From contig NZ_KK211358.1 in the NCBI RefSeq assembly GCF_000621865.1, positions 124,001 to 188,000 on the forward strand: a DNA stretch of 64,000 bases, read 5' to 3'. Position 1 is the first letter of the stretch. Every line of letters starts with the position of its first letter. The notes under the pieces were generated by a model, which was given only the letters and a program-made list of their open reading frames with translations, made no database searches and was not told the DNA's origin. The DNA comes from Pseudobutyrivibrio sp. MD2005 (GTDB lineage Bacteria > Bacillota > Clostridia > Lachnospirales > Lachnospiraceae). Made by a program: the position numbers and the translations under genes. Positions 57,325-64,000 of the stretch are shown one piece after another.

Positions 57325-57333
57325 TGTTAAAAT
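57325..57333 (+). promoter_or_regulatory. Extended -10 promoter of the YqeG-like gene, leaderless
   Basis: TG-T-TAAAAT with TAAAAT at 57328-57333; the start codon ATG begins 8 bases after the -10 box, at the expected transcription start. Confidence 0.6.
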
Positions 57334-57340
57334 CGAGCCT

Positions 57341-57877
57341 ATGAGTAGAAATTTATATCCAAGAGACTATGTAGATAGTACTTATTCAATCGATTTTAAA
57401 AAACTATACGAACAGGGGTATAGAGGTGTTATATTCGATGTGGACAATACTTTGGTTCCACACAATGCACCTGCAGACGATAGAGCAATAGCTTTCTTTA
57501 AAGAGCTCAATGATATAGGCTTTCAGGCGTTGCTTTTATCTAACAATAAAGAACCTAGAGTGAAGAAATTCAAAGAAGCAGTTACCTATTGTAGCTATAT
57601 ATACAAGGCTGGTAAGCCGGGAAAGGCTGGCTATGAAAAAGCTATGGATCAAATGGGGACAGATGCTTCTAACACTATATTTGTTGGAGATCAGATACTT
57701 ACAGATATCTGGGGCGCTAATCGTGCTGGAATTCGCTCAGTAATGGTTAAGCCAGTGTTAAAATGGCATGAGGAAATCCAAATAATCTTCAAACGCTTTT
57801 TGGAAGCGATTATTTTGTTGGGTTACAGAGTTTATACAATCTATGGAAAAGAAATAAATAAAGTACCTGTTAAATAA
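57341..57877 (+). CDS. YqeG-family HAD-type phosphatase
   Basis: 178 residues from ATG 57341. HAD motifs: I FDVDNTLVPHNAP (nucleophile and acid Asp), II LLLSNNK, the Lys of GKPGKAGYEKAM, and IV FVGDQILTDIWGANRAG. The YqeG family hydrolyses phosphate monoesters (phosphatidylglycerophosphate phosphatase activity is known for relatives). A longer frame from 57272 would run through the terminator. No Shine-Dalgarno; expected leaderless. rpiB follows after 12 bases. Confidence 0.88.
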   Translation: MSRNLYPRDYVDSTYSIDFKKLYEQGYRGVIFDVDNTLVPHNAPADDRAIAFFKELNDIGFQALLLSNNKEPRVKKFKEAVTYCSYIYKAGKPGKAGYEKAMDQMGTDASNTIFVGDQILTDIWGANRAGIRSVMVKPVLKWHEEIQIIFKRFLEAIILLGYRVYTIYGKEINKVPVK

Positions 57878-57889
57878 AAGGAGAATAAA

Positions 57890-58333
57890 ATGAAAATTGT
57901 TATCGCAAACGATCATGCTGCAGTAGAGTTGAAAAACGAAGTAAAAGAGTACATCGAAAGCTTAGGTCACGAAGTAATCAACATCGGTACAGATTCAAAT
58001 GAAAGCTGCAATTATCCAGAGTATGGCAAAAAGGCTGCACTTATGGTGGCAAACCATGAAGTAGATTTAGGTGTACTCATTTGTGGTACAGGCGTAGGAA
58101 TCTCTCTTGCTGCTAATAAGGTAAAGGGAATCAGATGTGGTGTATGTTCAGAAACAACCACAGCTCGCTTGATTCGTCAGCACAACAACGCAAATATGAT
58201 TGCATTTGGCGCGAGAATCGTTGGTTCTGAGTTGGCAAAGGATATTGTTAAGACATTTATAGAGTCAGAATTTCAAGGCGGAAGACATCAGATTAGAATC
58301 GATATGATTACAGCTATTGAAAATGAAGACTAA
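57890..58333 (+). CDS. rpiB: Ribose-5-phosphate isomerase B
   Basis: 147 residues. IANDHAAVELKNEVKEY, catalytic Cys in LICGTGVGISLAANKVKGIRCG, HNNANMIAFGAR. Interconverts ribose 5-phosphate and ribulose 5-phosphate. AAGGAG upstream. Confidence 0.95.
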   Translation: MKIVIANDHAAVELKNEVKEYIESLGHEVINIGTDSNESCNYPEYGKKAALMVANHEVDLGVLICGTGVGISLAANKVKGIRCGVCSETTTARLIRQHNNANMIAFGARIVGSELAKDIVKTFIESEFQGGRHQIRIDMITAIENED

Positions 58334-58345
58334 TTCTGATATAAT
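58317..58345 (+). promoter_or_regulatory. Promoter of tig
   Basis: TTGAAA (58317-58322, inside the rpiB end) - 17 bases - TATAAT with TG one base upstream. A small palindrome AGACT/AGTCT lies in the leader near 58378-58390. Confidence 0.8.
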
Positions 58346-58423
58346 TTGTCAGTCTGCGAAGTTTGACGTAAATAAAAGACTATTTAGTCTACCTATATAT
58401 ATTTAGAGGAGGAATATTAGTAA

Positions 58424-59812
58424 ATGAACGTACAGGTAGAAAATCTTGAGAAGAATATGGCAAAGCTTACAGTCACAGTTGACGCAGCTGAGCTCGAGAA
58501 GGCTATTACAAAGGCATATAACAAGCAGAAGAACAGCATTTCTGTTCCAGGTTTCCGTAAGGGAAAGGTACCACAGAACATGGTAGAAAAGATGTATGGT
58601 GCAGAGATTTTCTATGAGGACGCTGCTAATATCATTATGCAGGAGACATATCCACAGGCATATGATGAGTCAAAGCTTGATATTGTTTCTCAGCCAAAGA
58701 TCGACATTACACAGCTTGAAAAGGGCAAGGATTTCATCTACACAGCAGAAGTTGCTGTTAAGCCAGAAGTTAAGCTTGGTAAGTACAAGGGCGTATCTGT
58801 AACAAAGGTTGATTCAAAGGTTACAGCTACAGAAGTTAACAACACAATTAAGGCTGAGCTTGAAAGAGATGCTCGTATGGTTTCTAAGACAGGTAAGGCT
58901 TCTAAGGGTGATACAGCAGTTATCGATTTCGAAGGCTTCATCGATGATAAGGCATTCGAAGGTGGTAAGGGTGAGAACTATGATCTTGAGCTTGGTTCAG
59001 GTTCATTCATTCCAGGTTTCGAAGATCAGCTTATCGGTCACAAGGCTGGCGAGGATGTTGATGTTGAGGTTACATTCCCAGAGAACTACCAGGCAGAGGA
59101 TCTTGCTGGAAAGCCTGCAGTATTCAAGTGCCACATCCACGAAGTAAAGAGCAAGGATGTTCCAAAGCTTGATGATGAGTATGTATCAGATCACACAGAT
59201 TTTGAGACAGTAGATGAGTACAAGGCTTCTGTTAAGGAACGTCTTGAGAACAATAAGAAGGCAGAAGGACGTCGCGCTCAGGAAGACGAAGCTATCGCTA
59301 AGATCGTTGAGGATTCTGAGATGGAGATTCCAGATGCAATGCTTGACTACCAGGTTGAGAACATGATTAATGATTTTGCTAACAACATGGCTCAGCAGGG
59401 ACTTTCACTTCAGCAGTACATGCAGTTCACAGGTATGACAATGGATTCATTCCGTGATCAGGTTCGTCCAGATGCACTTTCACGTACACAGTCTTCACTT
59501 GTACTTGAGGCTATTGCAAAGGCTGAGAAGATCGAAGCTACAGATGCTGATGTTGATGCTAAGCTTGAGGAAATGTCTAAGCAGTATGGCATGGAGCTTG
59601 ATCAGCTTAAGACACTTGTTGGCGACAACGAGAAGGATTCTATGAAGAAGGACATTGCTATCGAGAAGGCTATCGAGCTTATCATGGACAATGTTAAGGA
59701 AACAGCTAAGAAGAAGGCTACTAAGAAGGCTGCTGATGCTGAGGAATCAGCTGATGAGGAGAAGCCAGCTAAGAAGACTACAAAGAAGGCTGCTAAGAAA
59801 GAAGAAGAATAA
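58424..59812 (+). CDS. tig: Trigger factor
   Basis: 462 residues. Ribosome-binding signature GFRKGKVPQNMVEKMYG, central FKBP domain (KGDTAVIDFEGFIDDKAFEGGKGENYDLELGSGSFIPGFEDQLIG as successive blocks) and helical C-domain. Typical length is ~430; the last ~35 residues are an added tail rich in Lys, Ala and Glu (KKKATKKAADAEESAD, then KKTTKKAAKKEEE). Ribosome-bound folding chaperone and prolyl isomerase, upstream of clpP-clpX as is usual. Confidence 0.95.
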   Translation: MNVQVENLEKNMAKLTVTVDAAELEKAITKAYNKQKNSISVPGFRKGKVPQNMVEKMYGAEIFYEDAANIIMQETYPQAYDESKLDIVSQPKIDITQLEKGKDFIYTAEVAVKPEVKLGKYKGVSVTKVDSKVTATEVNNTIKAELERDARMVSKTGKASKGDTAVIDFEGFIDDKAFEGGKGENYDLELGSGSFIPGFEDQLIGHKAGEDVDVEVTFPENYQAEDLAGKPAVFKCHIHEVKSKDVPKLDDEYVSDHTDFETVDEYKASVKERLENNKKAEGRRAQEDEAIAKIVEDSEMEIPDAMLDYQVENMINDFANNMAQQGLSLQQYMQFTGMTMDSFRDQVRPDALSRTQSSLVLEAIAKAEKIEATDADVDAKLEEMSKQYGMELDQLKTLVGDNEKDSMKKDIAIEKAIELIMDNVKETAKKKATKKAADAEESADEEKPAKKTTKKAAKKEEE

Positions 59813-59869
59813 AATAGTAAAATTTTATTAACTTTTTGTAAAATCCAAGACATAGCGACATAAAATATA

Positions 59870-59923
59870 TATAATAAATATCGAGGTCAAACACTAGCCT
59901 GGGCGTACGCTCGGGCTTAGTGT
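59870..59923 (+). promoter_or_regulatory. Region between tig and clpP: -10 box and hairpin
   Basis: TATAAT at 59870-59875 (17 bases after a weak AAGACA) could be the clpP promoter. ACACTA/TAGTGT with AGCC/GGGCT (59891-59923) forms a hairpin followed by CTATTTA; it is either the tig terminator or a clpP leader structure. Confidence 0.5.
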
Positions 59924-59967
59924 CTATTTAACAGATACTAAATTTTGCTAACAGGAGGACAAAAATA

Positions 59968-60552
59968 ATGGCAACAATACCTTATGTCATTGAACAGAAT
60001 TCTCGCGGTGAGCGTTCTTATGATATTTATTCCAGATTATTAAAGGATCGTATTATTTTCTTAGGTGAGGAAGTTAACGAGACAACAGCATCTCTTACAG
60101 TTGCTCAGCTTCTTTTCCTTGAGTCAGAAGATCCTAGCAAAGATATTCATCTTTATATCAACAGCCCAGGCGGAAGTGTTACTGCTGGTATGGCTATCTA
60201 CGACACAATGCAGTACATCAAGCCTGATGTTTCTACTATCTGTATCGGTATGGCAGCATCTATGGGTGCTTTCCTTCTTGCAGGTGGTCAGAAGGGCAAG
60301 AGATTTGCACTTCCAAATGCAGAGGTTATGATTCACCAGCCACTTGGTGGAGCAAAGGGACAGGCTACAGAAATTGAAATTGCAGCTAAGAATATCTTAA
60401 AGACAAGAGAAAGATTAAACCGTATGTTAGCTGAAAATACAGGAAAGCCATACGAGCAGGTTTGCTTAGATACAGAGCGTGATCACTGGCTTGATGCACA
60501 GGAAGCTTTAGATTACGGATTAATCGACGAAATTATTACAAAGAAAAACTAG
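59968..60552 (+). CDS. clpP: ATP-dependent Clp protease proteolytic subunit
   Basis: 194 residues. Catalytic Ser in [14 protein letters not shown], His in [12 protein letters not shown], Asp in [19 protein letters not shown]; substrate-loop [19 protein letters not shown]. Forms the 14-mer degradation chamber with ClpX. AGGAGG site. Confidence 0.97.
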   Translation: MATIPYVIEQNSRGERSYDIYSRLLKDRIIFLGEEVNETTASLTVAQLLFLESEDPSKDIHLYINSPGGSVTAGMAIYDTMQYIKPDVSTICIGMAASMGAFLLAGGQKGKRFALPNAEVMIHQPLGGAKGQATEIEIAAKNILKTRERLNRMLAENTGKPYEQVCLDTERDHWLDAQEALDYGLIDEIITKKN

Positions 60553-60610
60553 CAGTTGTCCGATATATTAATTGTTAGGGGATTATAGATTTTAGATTTA
60601 TGAGGTAATT

Positions 60611-61894
60611 ATGGCAAGAAACGATGACAGAGTTCGCTGCTCTTTCTGCGGAAAGACACAAAATCAGGTTCGTAAGCTTATAGCAGGACCAAATGGGGCA
60701 TTTATCTGCGACGAATGTGTAGACATTTGCCAGGAGATTATAGTTGAAGAATTAGAGGATTTTGAGCCAGCTGAGAATCCTGATTCAATCGAGATTAATC
60801 TTCAGAAGCCAGAGGATATGAAGGCATTCCTTGATCAGTATGTTATTGGTCAGGATGAGGCAAAGAAGGTTCTTTCTGTAGCTGTTTACAATCATTACAA
60901 GCGTATCATGGCTAATCCAGATGATATCGATGTTGAGCTTCAGAAGAGTAATGTTCTTATGCTTGGACCAACAGGTTCAGGTAAGACGCTTCTAGCACAG
61001 ACATTAGCCAGAATTCTTGGTGTTCCATTTGCTATTGCAGATGCTACAACACTTACAGAGGCTGGATATGTTGGTGAAGACGTTGAAAATATCTTACTTA
61101 AGCTTATTCAGGCAGCAGAATTCGATATCAAAAAAGCAGAAATCGGTATTGTCTACATCGATGAGATAGATAAGATTACAAAGAAGTCAGAGAACGTTTC
61201 TATTACTCGTGATGTATCTGGTGAAGGTGTTCAGCAGGCCCTTCTTAAGATTATCGAGGGTACTGTAGCTAATGTGCCACCTCAGGGCGGACGTAAGCAT
61301 CCACAGCAGGAGACAATTGCTATCGACACTAAGAATATCTTATTTATCTGCGGTGGTGCATTTGAAGGTCTAGAGAAAATTATTTCTCAGCGTACAGATG
61401 TTAGCCAGATTGGTTTTGGTGCAGACATAAAAGACAAAAACAATCAAAAGATAGATGATTTACTTCAGCAGGCCCTTCCTCAGGATTTCATCAAATACGG
61501 TCTTATTCCTGAGTTTATTGGTCGTGTGCCTATCAATGTTTCATTGAAGGAACTCACAGAGGACGATATGATTAGAATCCTTAGAGAGCCAAAGAACTCA
61601 CTTACAAGACAGTATCAGGCTTTATTCAAGATGGATGGAGTTAAGCTTGAGTTTGAAGAGGATGCTCTTCGTGAAATCGCTAAGAAGTCTATCGAGAGAA
61701 AGACTGGCGCTAGAGGACTTAGAGCAATTGTTGAAAGTGTTATGATGGATTACATGTATCATGTACCATCAGACGAAAATATTACAGAAATCACTGTTAC
61801 TAAAGAAATGGTTGATAGCAACCTTTTACTCATCGACAAGGGTGAAGACGAAAATGTTGTTGCAATCGAAGATAAGAAAGAAAAGAGCGCATAA
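60611..61894 (+). CDS. clpX: ATP-dependent Clp protease ATPase subunit ClpX
   Basis: 427 residues. N-terminal zinc finger CSFCGKTQ...CDECVDIC, Walker A GPTGSGKT, pore loop GYVGEDVE, Walker [13 protein letters not shown] loop for ClpP docking visible as QIGFGAD, and sensor 2 GARGLRAI. Unfolds substrates for ClpP. Its stop codon overlaps the engB start by one base. Confidence 0.97.
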   Translation: MARNDDRVRCSFCGKTQNQVRKLIAGPNGAFICDECVDICQEIIVEELEDFEPAENPDSIEINLQKPEDMKAFLDQYVIGQDEAKKVLSVAVYNHYKRIMANPDDIDVELQKSNVLMLGPTGSGKTLLAQTLARILGVPFAIADATTLTEAGYVGEDVENILLKLIQAAEFDIKKAEIGIVYIDEIDKITKKSENVSITRDVSGEGVQQALLKIIEGTVANVPPQGGRKHPQQETIAIDTKNILFICGGAFEGLEKIISQRTDVSQIGFGADIKDKNNQKIDDLLQQALPQDFIKYGLIPEFIGRVPINVSLKELTEDDMIRILREPKNSLTRQYQALFKMDGVKLEFEEDALREIAKKSIERKTGARGLRAIVESVMMDYMYHVPSDENITEITVTKEMVDSNLLLIDKGEDENVVAIEDKKEKSA

Positions 61895-62514
61895 TGGTAA
61901 TCAGATCTTGCAATCTTGAAACAGTATGTGGCCCTACATCCACCTTGCCTAAGAACGATTTACCTGAGGTAGCGTTCGCAGGCAAGTCCAATGTAGGAAA
62001 GTCATCTCTTATAAATGCGGTTATGAACCGCAAGGCATTAGCCAGAGTATCAGCTCAGCCGGGTAAGACTCAGACAATAAATTTCTACAATATTAATGAT
62101 GAGATTTATGTGGTGGACTTGCCTGGCTACGGCTTTGCTAAAGCCTCTGAGAAAGAGCGTGAAAGATGGGGCAAAATGATAGAGACTTATCTGAACACAT
62201 CTGACCAAATCAGAGCCGTGTTCCTATTAGTTGATATCAGACATAAGCCATCTGCCAATGATAAGCAGATGTTTGATTGGATGGCATACGTAGGATACGA
62301 TCCAATCGTCATTGCGACCAAGGCTGATAAGATTAAGCGAAGTCAGCTTGATAAGCAGATAAAGCTTCTTCGTGAAGGACTTGGTGCAGATAAGGACACA
62401 ATTATTGTTCCATTCTCATCTCAGACAAAGCAGGGCCTTGATACAATACAGGATTTTCTTGACCAGGTAATTGAAAACGAAGCCAGTTTGACAGACGTTG
62501 AGGACCTAGATTAA
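61894..62514 (+). CDS. engB: Ribosome-biogenesis GTPase EngB/YsxC
   Basis: 206 residues. P-loop GKSNVGKSSLIN, switch PGKTQTINFY, DLPGYGFAKAS (G3) and TKADK (G4), SSQTKQGLD (G5). Needed for 50S subunit assembly. One-base overlaps with clpX and with the next gene (TAATG) place it in one operon. Confidence 0.95.
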   Translation: MVIRSCNLETVCGPTSTLPKNDLPEVAFAGKSNVGKSSLINAVMNRKALARVSAQPGKTQTINFYNINDEIYVVDLPGYGFAKASEKERERWGKMIETYLNTSDQIRAVFLLVDIRHKPSANDKQMFDWMAYVGYDPIVIATKADKIKRSQLDKQIKLLREGLGADKDTIIVPFSSQTKQGLDTIQDFLDQVIENEASLTDVEDLD

Positions 62515-63482
62515 TGAAAAATAAATTTTTATTTGTGCTACTATTGCTTACATCCATTAGTGTGATTTGCTTTTGTGGCACATTTTTTTATGTGAAAAAT
62601 ACAGATAAACAAAATACGGATGATTCAATCGTGGTTATGACCAGCTGTAATCCGGTATATCTTGCAACGGTTAATGTTGTTGGAGATATTGATGGTGTTA
62701 CAGTGCAGAATCTTTCTCAGCCTACCACAGGGTGCCTACACGACTACACACTCACAACAGAGGACATGAAAAATCTTTCTGAGGCGGATGTGTTAGTTGT
62801 AAATGGTGGCGGCATGGAAGGCTATCTGGAAGATGTTATAGAAGCTTATCCATCTCTTACTATAATAGATACCTTTGAAAGTGTTGAAGATTCCTATCCA
62901 GTTATAATTGAAGACGAGGACGAGGCAGAAGAAAGCCATACTCACGGTGTTGAATCAGAAGAGCATCATCATGATTCAGGAGCCAACAGTCATATCTGGA
63001 TGAGCGAAGCTATCTACGCAGGCCAGGTACAGGCTATAGCAGAAGGCCTTGGCCAGATTGATGCTGCTGACAAGGCAGCATACGATTCAAATGCAGCTAC
63101 ATTCCTTAGTGTGATGGATTCCCAGATTGATATGCAAGGATTAGATGAAGAGCTAGCTGGTACTAATGTGGCAGTTCTTCATGAGGCATTCGCATATACT
63201 GCACAATCCCTTGGAACTAATGTAGTTGCTACAATGGATCTTGATGAGGAGCGACAGGTGAGTGCAGGTGAAGTTAGTGCATTCATTGATTCTATCAATG
63301 AAAATGATGTAAAAATCGTTTTTGCAGAATATGATTATGGTCATGCCATGGGAGAGCTTATTACAGAGCAGACTGATGCTAAGGTGGTATATCTTGAGAC
63401 ATTAGTTCATGGTGATTATAGCGGGCTTGATTATATTACCGTACTAAATAAGAATTACGCGTTGATTAAAAATAGTTTGTAG
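62514..63482 (+). CDS. Zinc-type metal ABC transporter binding protein (ZnuA-like)
   Basis: 322 residues. N-terminal membrane segment (FLFVLLLLTSISVICFCGTFFYV) that may be an uncleaved anchor or signal with Cys at ~20. Cluster A-I fold: metal His in TGCLHDYTLT, His-rich loop EESHTHGVESEEHHHDSG, second His in NSHIWMS, third in LHEAFAY and acid in AEYDYGHAMGELI. His-rich loop argues for zinc. Translation-coupled to engB, an unusual place for a zinc uptake gene. Confidence 0.88.
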   Translation: MKNKFLFVLLLLTSISVICFCGTFFYVKNTDKQNTDDSIVVMTSCNPVYLATVNVVGDIDGVTVQNLSQPTTGCLHDYTLTTEDMKNLSEADVLVVNGGGMEGYLEDVIEAYPSLTIIDTFESVEDSYPVIIEDEDEAEESHTHGVESEEHHHDSGANSHIWMSEAIYAGQVQAIAEGLGQIDAADKAAYDSNAATFLSVMDSQIDMQGLDEELAGTNVAVLHEAFAYTAQSLGTNVVATMDLDEERQVSAGEVSAFIDSINENDVKIVFAEYDYGHAMGELITEQTDAKVVYLETLVHGDYSGLDYITVLNKNYALIKNSL

Positions 63483-63510
63483 CATATAAGTAAGATACAA
63501 GGAACATTAT

Positions 63511-64000
63511 ATGAAAAAAATTATTCCATGTGGTTTTCACTGTATAAAGTTTAATAATCTAGGTGTTTCATTTGGTGACCAAAAAGTACTTGAGAATATA
63601 AATCTTCACGTACATTGTGGACAAATGACAGCTATCATCGGCCGAAATGGGGCTGGTAAATCAACATTGATTAGAGCTATTTTAGGCGAGGTTCCATATA
63701 CAGGTGAGATTCAGTTTAAAAATAAAATGAATGGTAATATGGCGAAATTGAAGATGGGGTATGTTCCACAGAGTATAAACATAGATAGAACTACACCTCT
63801 TTCTGTGTACGATTTATTTCAATCGTTTACAGGAAAATTACCTATTTTATTTAGAAATAAAAAAGAACATGCTCATATCAGCGAAGCGCTGGCAGAGTTT
63901 GATGTGGAGAGTCTTATTGATCAGCCTGTAGGTACACTTTCTGGAGGACAGCTCCAAAGAGTTCTTCTTGCTATGGCTGTTCATGATACACCGAATCTTC
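63511..64000 (+). CDS. Metal ABC transporter ATPase (5' part)
   Basis: Runs off the right edge with 163 codons present. Walker A GRNGAGKST, Q-loop YVPQSINIDRTTPLS, signature LSGGQLQRVLLAMAV; Walker B should follow just outside. Close to ZnuC/MntB ATPases and directly behind the binding protein. The N-terminal CGFHCIKFNNL segment has two Cys residues and is unusual but seen at the start of clostridial relatives. Confidence 0.88.
   Translation, partial: MKKIIPCGFHCIKFNNLGVSFGDQKVLENINLHVHCGQMTAIIGRNGAGKSTLIRAILGEVPYTGEIQFKNKMNGNMAKLKMGYVPQSINIDRTTPLSVYDLFQSFTGKLPILFRNKKEHAHISEALAEFDVESLIDQPVGTLSGGQLQRVLLAMAVHDTPNL

Overview
The window is a chromosomal segment of an AT-rich, low-GC Gram-positive bacterium, most likely a rumen or gut Lachnospiraceae close to Butyrivibrio/Pseudobutyrivibrio. 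The reasons are AGGAGG ribosome-binding sites, TTGACA/TATAAT promoters (several with an extended -10), paired glgC-glgD, a single-chain pyruvate:ferredoxin oxidoreductase, YesM/YesN-type sugar signalling and clostridial gene neighbourhoods. The genus is inferred. No insertion sequence, phage or CRISPR array was found.

Layout. 0-9.9 kb: sugar sensing and uptake, with the 3' end of a sugar-binding protein gene, a YesM/LytS-type sensor kinase, a YesN-type regulator, a xylose-binding-like lipoprotein, then ChvE-MmsA-MmsB-MmsB' (one binding protein, one double ATPase, two different permeases). 9.9-12.5 kb: two secreted proteins and an intergenic array of stem-loops. 12.6-15.1 kb: a metal-efflux operon (small HMA protein, P1B ATPase, CadC-type repressor), followed by tRNA-Glu. 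15.5-19.5 kb: glgC-glgD, an orphan FakA-like domain and guanine deaminase. 19.7-26.1 kb: an ATP synthase operon in which delta and alpha are one polypeptide; then tRNA-Leu. 26.4-36.7 kb: a P1 peptidase, a GntR-controlled ABC system and two paralogous MacA-MacB-like tripartite sets, the second with a frameshift in its adaptor gene. 36.66-37.32 kb: a roughly 650-bp imperfect palindrome with no gene. 37.4-42.4 kb: AI-2E-family permease, nth, pyrE, a small membrane protein and an M29-like aminopeptidase. 42.5-46.7 kb: purE-purM-purN-purD. 46.7-52.5 kb: a degenerate secreted amidase, a PadR operon, guaB and a secreted SGNH protein. 52.6-64 kb: nifJ, nrdR, an unknown small protein, a YqeG-like phosphatase, rpiB, tig, clpP, clpX, engB and a zinc ABC transporter that runs off the end.

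The most unusual signal is non-coding. Every gap of the purE-M-N-D cluster holds a structured element: a hairpin class before purE and between purM and purN (with a third copy beside guaB), a GC-rich switch-like fold between purE and purM, and a 52-bp tandem array of inverted repeats between purN and purD. The long palindrome at 36.7-37.3 kb and a second stem-loop array at 10.7-11.0 kb add to this. The clearest protein novelty is the delta-alpha ATP synthase fusion. Next are the secreted amidase that has lost its zinc ligands and the A8-tract frameshift in the second MacA-like gene.
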